Positions 36,848 through 48,896 are shown, counted from the first letter of the stretch. The stretch is 64,000 nt of DNA from Rhinopomastus cyanomelas (GCA_013400115.1 VXBP01009427.1:62001-126000), one strand, 5' to 3'. Numbers and translations: made by a program. Notes: generated by a model not told the origin, from the letters alone.

Positions 36848-38596
36848 AAGGCGCACACATCTAAGTTGTACTACTTCTAGGAACTATCCTTTGAATTCTG
36901 GCTGTCAGAGTAGTTTGTATTTTCCTTTTTAAAATAATCAGGGATTTTGTTTTGTTTAAGAGAAGGATGTCTAACCTAGATTATCTCTGCAAAACAGACT
37001 CAGTTTTGGGGGTTTTGTTTATTTAAACTGGGTTTTGGAAAATAAAGATCAGACATGAGCTAGGGAGAGGGAAGTCAACTCGGATGTCCTATTTAAAGTT
37101 AAGGCTAGAACTTCCAAAGAAGCTTAAGAAGAGTTTGTCACCACTGAACTGGTCATTTAATTCCCCTGGTTCCTCTGGAAATGCTGGTCTGCACTTACAG
37201 ACAGGTAGAGCAAAGACAATACAAACTTTTGCTGTGATTTTAGCCGTGATTAATTCTCAGGGCCAAACCCCATTGAAATCTTTGAGAAAGCACTGTAAGA
37301 AATTGGTCAGGCCTTGGAACCCCAGGTCAGTACCAAGATTAGAGGCAATCTGTAAGCCCACTGATGCTTACCATCATCTCATTTCTCCTTTTAGTCTGGA
37401 GTTTATGCCTCCAGCTATCCAATCGGCTACCCAAGTGAGCATCCAAGCAGCTTATGTTCCGATTCAAGGTATTCATTTCCAGGAAAAAAAAAAACACCAC
37501 AGTTCAGGGCTTGTCTTTCTCACCTGACTCTGGGTTATCAAAGAAAAATCTCAGATCCTTTCCAGTAATTGTTCTGTTAGGGTTTTCAGGGCTGGATGTG
37601 TTTAAAGATAACGACTTGAGACAAATAATTAGACTTATTTTCTTTTTTACTCTGGTGTTTGCAGCCTCCCTCATTGAGTCTCACAGAGGTTGTCTGCACA
37701 AGCTTCTTTAAAAATTACCAGCTCTAAGTAGGTGGGTTTTATCGTATTTTGCCTTCTGTTGAAGAAGGGGCAAGGTTTCCTGGACCAAGGGTCTGATTTA
37801 TTCCGCTCCAGTGGACTCTTCTTGCCGAGTGCCTCAACAAGAGTGGTGCTGCTGTTTCATGTAGCACCTGCAACCACTTCCCAGAAACTATCTGCTGTAT
37901 TGGCCTTGCAGTACAAATTACGAAAGAGCCTTCCCTCTCTCCCTGTTCCACTCCTCTCAAACATGTAAAATTAAAGGCAGTTGGAGTAGGAAGGGAGATA
38001 AATGTACACCTAGCTATCCCATAGCACTGACAAGACATCTGAAACAATGGCAAGTTATGCCATGTGGAAGGAAGAAGTAGAATACTGTTAGCAAAGAACA
38101 GCCCAGAAGAGGGGAAGGTATAATTCTTACGATCTGCTGCTATTTTTCTTGTGCTGAAGTAGTGACCTTCAGCCCTGGATTAGAGTAAGACTATTTATAC
38201 TGTATTATTACAGTGTTTTGCACTTTCAGAGATGTTCTAGCTAGTAACATTGTCAGACACTATAAAGAGGGACTGTATATCAGCTTTGTTTATGTAATGG
38301 AAATTAAAAGGGATGCTTAAAGTCTAAAAAAATATATATATTTGAAATGCAATTTTAAATCACTTTCTGTAAATGTATAAGAAAAGCTTTCACATGAATG
38401 TGCACTTCACTGGTCAAGCAGTTCTCTTACGAACTTGAAATCAATGCAGTATCCACGTTGGTTCCTTTTTTATTTCTCCTCCCTCAGTTTGATACGTTCC
38501 TGAAATGCCATGGTTTGCTATTCTGAGCTGAAACACTAAGTATAAAGCTGTACCATAAAGCAGGATATTCCGTGTTTGACTGGATGTGCTTGCATT

Positions 38597-38602
38597 AATA
38601 AA
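38597..38602 (+). terminator. Possible distal polyadenylation signal of RASGEF1A
   Basis: AATAAA in the context GCATTAATAAAA, at the far end of a CR1-free downstream stretch. The A run after it means a processed-copy origin cannot be excluded. Confidence 0.35.
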
Positions 38603-38707
38603 AAAAAAAAAACAACCTTTGCTTCAACCAGGCTTCACTCTTTCTGTGGTCATTTTTCACCTCCAAACACATGAAGCCACAAACCAGCGGCTGAGCACAG
38701 TTTACAC

Positions 38708-39152
38708 ACTTTATTAGGATTGGAAGGGGCCTTCAAAGGTCCAACCCTCCTGGCTCAAGTAGGATACAAATTACTGAAAAGCGTAACTGCCTACAAAGCC
38801 TAAATCAGCTACAGAAAACTGCATACAGCCAGGTCTGAAACATTTCCAGAGAAAGGGACTCCGCAACCTCTCTGGGCAACCCCTTCCAAGACTTCATAAC
38901 CCTGACTGTCAAGAAGTTTTTCCTCAGACTGAGGTGAAACTTCTTATGTTCAAGCTTGCATCCATTTCCCCTCGTCCTGTCTGACGCTATTAAAAAGAGA
39001 GGATTCTTTCTCCTGTGCACCCAGCCCTTAGGGATGTATGGACAGTGATTAAATCCCCTTGCAGCCTTCATTTGTCCAAGCTAAAATGTCCCAATGTTCT
39101 CAATCTCTCTTCATAAGGCAGTTGATTCAGACCCCCAATCATCCTTATAGGT
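38708..39152 (-). mobile_element. CR1 LINE fragment
   Basis: Minus-strand copy with FHLSLRKNFLTVRVMKSWKG coding remains. The sense tail has CTTGAGCCAGGAGGGTTGG, related to the variant subfamily in RASGEF1A introns 4 and 7. Confidence 0.88.
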
Positions 39153-39235
39153 CTATCACAGAATCATTAGGGATTGGAAGGGACCTCGAAAGATCATCTA
39201 GTCGCATCCACCTGACACAGCAGGATCACCTACAG
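39153..39235 (-). mobile_element. CR1 3' stub next to another CR1
   Basis: It begins TATCACAGAATCATTAGGG and matches about 80 bases of the commonest CR1 3' end. It directly abuts the preceding copy, so one probably inserted beside or into the other. Confidence 0.85.
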
Positions 39236-39879
39236 CTGCTGCAAACTCACCAGAGAAATTTATTTGATAAGCAGAATCCACAACAGACTCCCAGAGCAGA
39301 TCAGTCCTACTTTGTGTCATCATGGCCCATTAGAAAAGATAATGATGTTTACCAATGTTAAGGGGATGGAGCAGAGGAGAGTCTTCCTGATGGCCAGTTC
39401 ACACTCATAATTAATATGCACATTACATCCTTGAAAACTGCTTCCAATTACACCCTATCCAGTCATTAGGGTAAATTCACTATTTACACAGACATAAGAG
39501 TCAACAACAAAATTGCCTTCCAGGCATTTTACTGCTGCTGGGGCATGAGTCTGCGCGACAGGCAGTAACTCAACGGCAGGGAGATATCCTTAGTTACATT
39601 AGCAGCAGCTGGATTTATCGAGTTAATAGTTCCCCAGAAACAGCTTCCTTTCAGCAAATAACTCATCTAACAAAGCTGACAACTGATGTTAGCACATCTT
39701 TTGGGGAGACATCAGTAATTCCTGTGAGGATGTGCAAGCACCTCTTTAGTCTACAACATAGGTAATTTTGCCAGTTTCCAGGCAAACCAGGAATCCTGGA
39801 AGCAGTGGATGGAAGCAGAGTTCTCTGTTGTGGCTCTCTGCAGCTTTAAAGAGGACAGTGTAGGCAGCAAGTTACCCAG
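39236..39879. other. Intergenic, nothing recognised
   Basis: Non-coding sequence between CR1 pieces; no signal seen. Confidence 0.5.
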
Positions 39880-40030
39880 TATCTCCTTGGAGCTCTTCAA
39901 GGTGAGGCTGGACAAGACTCTGTTCAACCTGATCTAGTTGAGGCTGTCCCTGCTCACTGCATGGGGGGTTGGACTCGATGACCTTTGGAGGTCCCTTCCA
40001 ACCCAGGCCATTCTGTGAGTCTATGATTCT
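39880..40030 (+). mobile_element. CR1 3' fragment
   Basis: Contains 'GTCCCTGCTCACTGCATGGG' and ends CATTCTGTGAGTCTATGATTC; followed by an A-rich run. Confidence 0.88.
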
Positions 40031-41499
40031 ACTTTAAAAAAAAAAAAAGAAAAGACATCAAATTGCAGAAAGACTTTCTCCTAAACCATCACTGCATGCA
40101 ATCAAGGAAGTTTCCAGACCATTTCTCTAACGTTATTCATAACAGTAGAAAATTGAAATGCCTGATGTGTCCAACTCTGTAAGCAATTTCCAGTATCAGC
40201 ATTATCACAGCTTCCTGAGAGCACAGGCAGCGTTTGCACAGAGAATGCATGCAGATGAAGAATTTTGGGTATTATTTTTAATTTTGGAAATATTAAAAAG
40301 CAGTCAGGTTTTGGGTCACACAGGGAGAGCTGATAGTCTCAGACAGATCCTCTGCCTTCTTCTCAAGGGGTATGACAAAGAAGAAACTCAAACCACCATG
40401 AAATGCAGCAGTAATGTAAAAGCAGTAAGGAAGCTAATAAATATCCTATATCTGATCCACTGGAACGCCCACCTTGTGATATTAAGAACACTTAGGCTTC
40501 TAACAACTCATAACAAAAAGCACTTGTATATTAAAAGCTCAGCAAGAAGCAGTGTTTGCGTTATTTGAAACTATCATTAGCACCTACCAGAAGAAAAAAA
40601 CCTGATAATAAAAGCAACAAAACACAAACTGACTAGAACCCCAAATCCCAGGGCTTTTGCTGTGCTGAGGGTTTCTTCCTAAAACCCCACCTCAAGTAGC
40701 CAGACCAAATGCAGCTCAGTGCTGAGGAGCTTGTGTCAAATCTTTAACATAAAAATCACTCCTTAAATTCTTCAAGCACATAAAATCCTAAAATAGAGCC
40801 TAAATCTGCCAGCAGCTGTAGTGAAAGATGATTCTATGATTCTATGAGAGGACATAGGTCGAGAGTCCCTAGTCATGCAAGTCCTGTAGCTACAGGGCAA
40901 CTTGAACACTGTTTGGGATAAAAACCCTCTTTTTGAAACACTTCTTGCACCACATACAAACACAGAGCAGCTCAAATTAATCATGAACTCATCCCAAACC
41001 CCTACCTTGGCACTTGATTTCAAGCTTTGGGAGACTTGTCTCCCTTATCTGGGCACAGATAACCCAAACAAGGCTGTGTTTTCATGCTAACACACATAAA
41101 TTTTTAGATCTAAACAATTGAGGACTTAATATTCGGCCTCCTGTTCAGAAGTGTGGTGTTGTCATAGGGAACAGAGCTCCAGTCCAGCTCTTCAGCATGA
41201 TGCCCCATAGCAGAGGGATATGAGTTCTTCTGCTGGGATGCACCACAGAGAGCATCTTACACCAGAGTAGAAAATCCAAGAAAAAACAATGAAACTTTAC
41301 CTTGGTCTAACCAAGAAGTGAGCCTATGCTGCTTGGAGGAGAAGAAACATTTCCTGCCAGCCTCAGGTACCAGAAGAGAGGGGTCAGTGACTCCACAAGA
41401 TCCTAATTAAGCTAAGAGCATCATCACTGCAAATAGAGCAGCTGCAGCAAGGGCAGCCGCCCCTCACGGTGGGGGCCAGAGGGAGGCTTATGAAGCACC
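40031..41499. other. Intergenic, no gene recognised
   Basis: AT-rich DNA. It includes a 136-codon frame at 40158-40568 that I do not recognise and a 22-base CR1 tail at 40826-40847. Confidence 0.5.
40826..40847 (+). mobile_element. CR1 3' terminal stub
   Basis: Only AGATGATTCTATGATTCTAT-type terminal repeat units are present, with no upstream CR1 body. An extreme truncation or chance match. Confidence 0.5.
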
Positions 41500-42051
41500 T
41501 TGGCATCACTTGGCCAAAGTGATCTAGCCAGATCACTGCTCTGCCCCTTCCCAAAGCAGGTGTGGGACAGTCTCACCAATCACACGAGGCTGAAGTTAAA
41601 CCAGCAGGACTCCATGATGGGGAAAGCAGCCAGCAAAGGAGAATGTGCAGGAGCAGCAACCCCGCAATGCAAAGCAAAGTCTGACCCCAGGGGTTTTGGG
41701 GCTGTTGAAGGGCTGCATAGGGACGACGAAGACCAGCAGCAGCAATCAGGGCTGGCACCTTCCCTGGAGAAGCGGGGACGGTTCGATGGTCTTATGAAAA
41801 CCCCTTCATCCGTACGGCCGGAGGCAGAGGAGACCGCCGCTCAGCCGCGCGGCTCGGTGCTGCCTCCCGGTGTCCAAAGCGGGGCGGTGCACGCAGCGCC
41901 GACGCGGCTCCCTCAGGCAAATAGATACAGGCAGGCAGGGCAGCAGGTAGCTGGGGTAGTGATTAGTAATTTGGTGGGACTTCCATCAAGAAAAAGAGTG
42001 TCTGAGCTGCACAACTGCATACAAAGCTGCTATAAAGGCTGCAAGGCGTGA
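41500..42051 (+). other. CpG-rich open reading frame of unknown nature
   Basis: An uninterrupted 183-codon frame starts ATG at 41500 and stops at 42049-42051, where a CR1 begins. Its middle (about 41770-41920) is a small CpG island, unusual in this AT-rich intergenic DNA. The predicted product is rich in Gln, Ala, Gly and Arg, with QQQQ near residue 79, and shows no domain, signal peptide or membrane segment I recognise. It could be a promoter or first exon of a non-coding RNA, a lineage-specific gene, or simply high-GC DNA with few stop codons. Confidence 0.25.
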
Positions 42052-42055
42052 TGAG

Positions 42056-42460
42056 CGGTCTGGAGAACAGGTTTGGTGGGGAGAGGCTGAGAGAGCTGGG
42101 GCTGTTCAGCCTGGAGAAGAGCAGGCTGAGGGGAGACCTCACTGCTCTCTACAGCTACATGAAGGGAGTTTGGACTGAGGCTGGGGTTGGCCTCTTCTCC
42201 CTAGAGACTAGCAATAGGACAAGAGGAAATGGGGTCAGGTTGTGCCACAGGAGGTCCACATTGGGTCTTACTAAAACTTCTTCCCACAAAGAGTGGAGAG
42301 GCCTTGAAACAGGCTGCCCAGGAGGTGGTGGAGGCACCGTCCCTGGCAGAGTTCAACAAACAGGCAGCCAGAGTGTTTCAGGAGGTGGTTTAGTGATTGG
42401 GGATTGTAGAGTTGGACTTGATAATCTTGAAGGTCTTTTTTAACCTTCTTGATTTGATGG
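42056..42460 (+). mobile_element. CR1 LINE fragment, diverged subfamily
   Basis: Plus-strand copy with ERLRELGLFSLEKSRLRGD and the tail 'GTTGGACTTGATAATCTTGA'. The 3' repeat is decayed (TTGATTTGATGG). Confidence 0.88.
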
Positions 42461-42528
42461 CTCTACCCCCATGGAATAGAGAAGTATGTTTTGTTAGCTA
42501 AGTAGTTAACATTAGTGGGTCTTGCTTG

Positions 42529-42685
42529 TCCAGACTAAAGAGACTCAGCTCCCCCAGCCTTTCATCAAAAGGGAGGTGCTTCACTTTCTTCACCATCCTC
42601 GTTGCACTAAGCTGGACTCCCTCCAGCAGCTCCACATACCTCCTTAACTGGCCCAGAACTGGACACAATACTCCAGATGTGGTCA
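42529..42685 (-). mobile_element. CR1 LINE internal fragment, interrupted
   Basis: Minus-strand coding part of a CR1 (complement of FDERLGELSLFSLDKQ) that stops abruptly at CCAGATGTGGTCA, where the next CR1 3' end starts. Confidence 0.85.
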
Positions 42686-43466
42686 GGAAATCACAGAATG
42701 TTTGGGATTGAAAGGGACCTTGGAAGATCATTGTGCCCAGCCCATGACCTAACACCACCACAACACAGACCAGGACACTAAGTGCCACATCCAGTCTGTC
42801 CTTAAACATCTCCAAGGATGGAGACTCCATCGTGGCCTTGAGCTGTCCATTCCACTGCTGCATCACCCTTTCAGTGAGGAAGGGCTTCCTAACATCCAAC
42901 CTAACCCTCCCCTGGTGCAGCTTCAGGCCCTGCCCTCTTATCCTGTCACTAGTTGCCTGGGAGAAGAGCCTGACCCCCATCTGACTACAACTTCTCTTCA
43001 GGGAGTTGTAGAGAGGGAGAAGGTACTACCTGAGACTCCTTCTCTCCCGGATAAACACCCCCAGCTCCCTCAGCCTCTCCTCATCAGACTTTCCTCGCAG
43101 TCCCTTTCCCAGCCTCATTGCTCCTCTGGACCCACTCCAGCGCCTCAATCTTTTTCTTGAAGTGAGTGGCCCAGAACTGCCCCTAGTACTCTAGGGAGGC
43201 CTCACCAGTGCCCAGTATAGGGGGAGAATTACATCCTAGTCCTGCTGGCCACACTATTCCTGATCCAAGCCAAGATGCCATTTGCCTTCCGGGCAATCTG
43301 GGCACCTGCTGGCTCCTATTCAGTTGGTTGTCAACCAGTACTGCCAGGTCACTCTCCAGCCACTCATTCCCCAATCTCTACCTGCAGGAGGTTGTTGTAG
43401 CCAAAGCATATGACCCTGTCCTTGGCCCTGTCAAGCCTCATCCCGTGGGCCTCTGCCAATTGACAA
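42686..43466 (-). mobile_element. CR1 LINE fragment, about 0.8 kb
   Basis: Minus-strand copy from AATCACAGAATGTTTGGGAT to coding sequence near CTGTCAAGCCTCATCCCG. It resembles the copy at 3092-3612. It was probably inserted into the CR1 ending at 42685. Confidence 0.9.
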
Positions 43467-43621
43467 TAATGCACTTTAAAAAGATTAAAGAGGAGAGCAA
43501 AAGCATTACACAGTTATTTGTCCATGAGATTAACATCGGGCAAATAAAAAAAAAATTGAAAGTCAGTTATTGGAAGTAGCTTTTTTGTTTTCTTTTTCAT
43601 CTCACTTTTTCATCTTCAGTT

Positions 43622-43727
43622 GCTCAGGAACATGTCCAGGCAGGTTTTGAATGTCTCCAGACAAGGAGATTCCATAACACCACTGGGCAGCCTGTTCCAG
43701 TGCTCCATCACCCTCACTGTGAAGAAT
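43622..43727 (-). mobile_element. CR1 LINE fragment lacking its 3' end
   Basis: Contains CATGTCCAGGCAGGTTTTGA and the complement of EHWNRLP-coding sequence; both ends are missing. Confidence 0.82.
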
Positions 43728-44726
43728 GCTCAGGGTAAAAGGAAAAGGGGTTTCATAAAATGTAGCTGAACTTTTCTTTCCTTAAAGGAATCTCCCAAGA
43801 TTATTTCCACACCAAACCTTTGCAATAACTGCTCCTTGAGTAGTTTCACATCATCTCAGGTGTTGATGATGGGCAAAGGGATCAAATCAGCTCTGTCTAC
43901 TACGTGGTGTTTCCTGGGAACTCATCACCATTGGGGTCCCTTTGGTAATAGGCAAACCAGCTTCATTTGACCGTCTCCATCAGCCCTGGCCAGCACCTCA
44001 GTGAGTGTATTCTTTTCCTTCATAACTCTATTTTCTGCCATGTGTTTTCAAGAACGGGTTTCTCGCAAGGACTTGAGATTTCAATTTCCAATAAAATGTT
44101 GTCAGTGCTTTTGGTTATATATGTTGTGACACTACCAGCGAGATGTTAGCTGGGCCATTTCCCAGCAATAACCAGGTAATAACAACGTAGCAGGATATTT
44201 TTGCTACCTGCAGGCTAGATTATCTGTATTTTAAATTGATAACAAGGGCCAGGTGGCTGTTTATAAGGGCAAGTTCTGAATTGCAAGCATACGTTTCCAA
44301 GGCAATATCGGCCAGCGGCACAAATTGCTTCCTATTACCACTTTTGATAGCAAGGAGATGGCAGAGCCCATCTCCATGGGAACACAATGTGGCAGGGCAC
44401 CTCTATGATCACTCCTTGCACTACTTCCAGTAAAAATGAGACAATATTTATTCCATCAGGCCACTACTAATTGATATTGCAGTGGGTAATTTTGTTGTAT
44501 GGAGGACCAAGGATTAGGAATTGTCTCTGCTCTGTTGTGCTGTTTCTGTCGAGGGCTACCTGCTTGGTGATGAAGATACAGGGAGGACTTGGAAAGTCAA
44601 GAATATGGCCAACAGGGTATAAAAGGGAATTGATGCTTTGGTGAGAAGCGGTTCTCCTCAGTGATTCCAGGAATAGCAACTCACCAAATGTCAGTTTCTG
44701 TAGGTATGAAATGGGTGAGATAGACA
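43728..44726. other. Intergenic, nothing recognised
   Basis: About 1 kb of non-CR1 sequence inside the CR1 cluster. A small 7-base-stem hairpin (GAGATGG/CCATCTC) lies near 44355-44375. No gene seen. Confidence 0.45.
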
Positions 44727-44880
44727 CCCTTGAGGCCCCATCCCTGCAGATCTTCAAGGGGCGGCTGGACAAGGCTCTGAGTAACCTGCTCTAGTCGAGG
44801 ATGTCCCTGCACACTGCAGGGGGGTTGGACTGGATGGAGGTCTCTTCCAACCCAGGCCATTCTAAGATATTATGATTATT
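44727..44880 (+). mobile_element. CR1 3' fragment
   Basis: It runs from 'TTGAGGCCCCATCCCTGCAG' through 'GTCCCTGCACACTGCAGGGG' to a decayed tail. Confidence 0.86.
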
Positions 44881-45061
44881 AGATTATGAAGTTAGAATTA
44901 GAATATTTCTGTTTGTTTCTAAAGGACAAGACGGAAGATTATTACAATATTGTTAAATTTTTACTAAACCTGGGCAGAGAATATAGGGAGGGAGATGGAT
45001 ACTTGCCCTGCCTGAAGGAAGGAAGAAGGCTCTGCATACAGATATAGAGCAACTCAAATGA

Positions 45062-45469
45062 TCAGAGGGCTGTAGCACCTCCTCTATGAGGACAGGCTGA
45101 GCAAGTTGGAGTTGTTTAGCCTGGAGAAGAGGAAACTTCCAGGTGACCTTCTAGCAGCTTTCCAAGATCTGAAGGGGGCTTTTTGCATGGATATGAAGCA
45201 AGAGGACAAGGGGGGAGTGTTACAAACTTGAAGAGGGGAGATTGAGGTTGGACATGAGGAACAAATTCTTTCCTGTGGAGGTGGTGAAATTCTGGAACAG
45301 GTTGCCCAGGGCAGTTGTGGCTCTGCCATCCCTGAAAGTGTTGAAGGCCAGGTTGACTGGGGCCCTGAGTAACCTAACCTAGTGAAGGTGCTCCTGTCTG
45401 TGCAGGAGGGTTGGAACTAGATGATCTTTAAGGTCCCTTCCAACCCTGGCCGTTCTATGATTCTATGAT
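45062..45469 (+). mobile_element. CR1 LINE fragment
   Basis: Plus-strand copy with TTGTTTAGCCTGGAGAAGAG and 'AGGTTGCCCAGGGCAGTTGT', ending CGTTCTATGATTCTATGATA. Confidence 0.92.
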
Positions 45470-45720
45470 AAACCTACTGTGTTATGTCAAGGCGGGAGCT
45501 GCTTGCTGCCTGATTCCATGTGCCATGGCTGGTTTTCTCCCTTTGTTTTTTCTTTCAAGGCACAGAAATAATGTTTCAGTCAAAATTATTTGGGTTCATC
45601 TTCCCATATTAATTTTTTGGATTTGTCTCAATGAAGTTGAACCACAGGTGAGGAGGAGGCAGCACTTTACCTACTGGTTTGCTTCATTACTTAATGTAAA
45701 AAGTGGCAACAAAGGGCAAT

Positions 45721-46138
45721 AAAGGGCCTAGAGGATAGGTCTGATGGGCAGTGGCTGAGGAAACTGGGGTTGTTTAGTCTGGAGAAAAGGAGTCTAAGGG
45801 AAGGCCTTATTGCTCCATACAGCTACCTGAAAGGAGGGTGTACAGAGGTGGTGGGCAGTCTCTTCTTCCAAGTCACTAGTGATAGGACAAGAAACAGCCT
45901 CAAGTGGTGAGAGGGGAGGCTCAGGCTGGACATCAGGAAATCTCTTCCCTGACAGAGTAGTTACATGTTGGAACAGGGTGCCCAGGGAGGGGGTAGAGTC
46001 ACCATCCCTGGAGGTGTTCAAAAAACAAGTAGATGTGGCCCTGGGAAACAGGGTTTAGTGAGCATGGTGGGTATGGGTTTATGGTTGGACTGGATGATCT
46101 TTTAGGTATCTTCCAACCTTAAAGATTGTATGATTCTC
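45721..46138 (+). mobile_element. CR1 LINE fragment
   Basis: Plus-strand copy of a different subfamily (tail 'TGGTTGGACTGGATGATCTT', end TGTATGATTC). Same orientation as the previous copy. Confidence 0.92.
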
Positions 46139-46767
46139 TATTATTTATGATGAGGGCTTAAGCAGATGCCAATTAGTCCTCCTAAACCTGGTGCTTAAGT
46201 CTGTATGGGTATGTAGCAGCAGAGCAGATTACAGTAGACATACTAGACAAATATAAAGAAATACTGTTGTTATGAAGAAGGCAGAGATGGACAGCTGACC
46301 ACTCCTGCTTCCCACACAGCTGCTGTGCCAAGGACCAGCTCAGAGAGCTGCTACCAGGAGCTTGCAGCACAGGGACACATTTAAGGTTAATGTCTCATGG
46401 AGACACAAGTTCATGTAGCTACACAGGTCTGCCTTTCTTGTGGGAGGCCATGTCACCGCTTGGTGCAGATGGGGCTGTGGTAAGGCTGTCAGTAACCAGA
46501 TTGTTCCAAAGCAGTGGAACACAATAGAGAGTTCACCTGGCTTTCTGAAAATTACAGGTCTGATAGCTCTATAAAATTGTCTCTGGTTTTGAAACCACCT
46601 CGGCTGTTCTTAGTTTTCAAAATAGTTTGCTGAGGGCAGCGTGCACAGCTGTTTTGACAGTCAGGTTCCTTTTTTACCCCAAAATTTCCTTTGCTGAGTT
46701 AGCCAGGCTACAGCACGGTCTGGGGCCAGTTTGCTGGCATTAGCAGCAGCAGCAAAGCATATACTGA
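46139..46767. other. Intergenic, nothing recognised
   Basis: Non-coding spacer between CR1 copies. Confidence 0.45.
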
Positions 46768-47381
46768 AATCATAGTGTTAAGAGTTGTAAGGGACCTCTA
46801 GAGATCATCCAGTCCAGCCTCCCTGCCAGAGCAGGATCCCCTAGATCAGGTAACACAGGGCTGCATCCAGGTGGGTTTGAAAGTCTACAGAGCACCCTCA
46901 GAGGAAAGAAATTTCTCCTCTTGTTGAGGAGGAAGCTTCTATGTTCAAGTTTATACCCATTATTCCTTGTCCTATTACTGGGCACCACAGGAAAGACAGT
47001 GGCCCCTTCCACTTGACACCCACCTCTCAGATATTTACAGACAGCAATAAGGTCCCTCTTAGCCTTCTCTTCTCCAGACTAAATAGCCCAGTTTCTCTCA
47101 GACTTTCTTCACAGGGGAGATGCTCAAGTCCCTTCCTCATCCTTCTAGCCCCACAGTGAACTCTCTTCAGTAGGTCCCTGTCTCTCTTGGATTGGGGAGC
47201 TCAGAACTGGACACAGTGTGGTCTCACCAGGGCAGAGCAGAGGGGGAGGAGAACCTCCCTAGACCTGCTGGACAGAGTTTTCTTTATCCACCCCAGGAAG
47301 CCATCAGCCTTCTTGGCCACAAGGGCACAATGATGTCACATGGAGAACTTACTGTTCACTAGGACTCCAAGGTCTTTCTCT
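46768..47381 (-). mobile_element. CR1 LINE fragment, about 0.6 kb
   Basis: Minus-strand copy starting AATCATAGTGTTAAGAGTTG and running into complemented reverse transcriptase sequence up to 'ACTAGGACTCCAAGGTC'. Confidence 0.9.
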
Positions 47382-47860
47382 ATATATAATACATTAGAGG
47401 ACAGCAGAATTAATCTTTCTGTTCTGCCTAATGACAGAGAGAAAGATGCTGCATCTGGGGCTGCTGAAACCCTCACAGCTCTCTGGCTGGGGTTTGTGGG
47501 TGCCTCACAGCTAAAAATCTTCAGCTGTTACCACACAGGGTGAGCTGTGAATCTCTGAGTACAGAGCCTTGTACTTTTCTACAGCAGTGCTGGGTTGCAC
47601 AAAAAATATTTGCTCTCTTCCTTCCTTGTGGTAGTCTGTTTGTTTTCCCCTATTCTCTGCCACAGGAAAGTGTAGTAATCTCTAAGTAATCTCCCACATT
47701 GGATTATGGCTTCCACTGCACAACCTAACTCATCGGTGAAGAACTGCTATCAAATGGATGGCTCTTGGAGAGTTTTGGCAAAAGATACTAATTTATAAGG
47801 TTTTTCTAACTCTAAAGCCATGTCTTTCTCATGCCAACACTTCTCTGAATAGATAGAGAT
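47382..47860. other. Intergenic, nothing recognised
   Basis: Non-coding spacer between CR1 copies. Confidence 0.45.
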
Positions 47861-48223
47861 CATGTGGAGCTGGTGGGGCTTTCTTGACCTTCTAACGGCC
47901 TTCCAATCTCAGAAAAGGGCTGCCAGAAGGCTAGAAAAAACTGTTCACAAGGGCAGGGAATGATAGCATCAGGGGTCATGGTTTTAAACTGGAAAAAGGT
48001 GGATTCAAGCTGGGCATGAGGAAAAAGTACTTTAATCTGAGGGTGGTGGATCCCTAGAACAGGCTGCCCCAAAACGTGATGGAGGCCCCATCCCTGGAGC
48101 CATTCAAGGTCAGTCTGGATAGGGCTTTTGTCAATCTGATCTGGTGAGTTATGGCCCTATTTGTTGCAGAAGGGTTGGACTAGATGATCTTTGAAGGTCC
48201 CTTCTAACCCTATGATTCTATGA
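47861..48223 (+). mobile_element. CR1 LINE fragment, diverged
   Basis: Plus-strand copy with 'GGCATGAGGAAAAAGTACTT' and the tail 'TTGGACTAGATGATCTTTGA', ending CTATGATTCTATGACT. Confidence 0.88.
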
Positions 48224-48896
48224 CTAGAAGCAGAATTACATGCCTGGGTGGTACTGGATCATCTGGTATTTGTGCTGTTCCCAAACTACAGTGGGATTCA
48301 GAAACGAGGTCTTTTACCTACTGGGTACTGGCCAACCCACATCTTTTATGCTTAACAGCAGTCCTTTGCATCAATAGCATCTGGAATACAGAAGGAAAGA
48401 GTTCCAACTGGTGGGATTAGTGGTTTTGTGAAATGACAAAGCTGTGTTCAAAGTTTCACTGCCTGTCAGGTGGAGGAAGGACAAAAGCCATGATGACAGA
48501 ATATCTGTCACATGCATTTATGAGTGTGGATTGCTGAGCACTTCTAGCTGTAGGAGAAGACTCTCAGCTATGAATGGAAGTGGATTTAAGTGACTTCTAA
48601 GGGGGATGCGAAATGTATCTCCTCCTGTAGCATTTTCTTAGTTAGGTCAGCCAGTTGACATTGGGCATATGTTTGTTGAATGAGGAGTCTAAAGATGTCA
48701 GCTGGGTAGGAAGACATTACAGTTAGGCACCATGACAAAAACTTAAGCTCTTCTAGTAACAGGCAAGCAAGCAGAGGAAGCCATCCTGACTGCAGCTTGA
48801 CCAGCAAAACACAAGGGCTGCGAAGCAGTTATTAGTGATACCAGTGAGGGCCTGATGTGTGGGGCTGTCCTAAAACAAACCCCAGCTAGGATCTGT
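48224..48896. other. Intergenic, nothing recognised
   Basis: Non-coding sequence; no repeat or exon seen. Confidence 0.45.

Larger units (their letters stand above)
36212..38602 (+). other. RASGEF1A downstream flank or extended 3' UTR
   Basis: This 2.4 kb stretch has no CR1 copy, unlike the DNA beyond it, and no recognisable coding exon. It has U-rich and AU-rich tracts, a TG-rich run near 36811-36847 and a good AATAAA at 38597-38602 followed by a T-poor A run. A 147-codon frame at 37084-37527 resembles nothing I recognise. Absence of repeats up to the distal signal is compatible with a long 3' UTR but does not prove it. Confidence 0.35.

Noticed and set aside
37084..37527. 147-codon plus-strand frame downstream of RASGEF1A
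   Set aside because: No family resemblance; it lies in probable 3' UTR or flank, and codon use does not look protein-like.
40158..40568. 136-codon plus-strand frame
   Set aside because: No recognisable domain, AT-rich context and no promoter or splice sites. Random frames of this size are expected in 64 kb.
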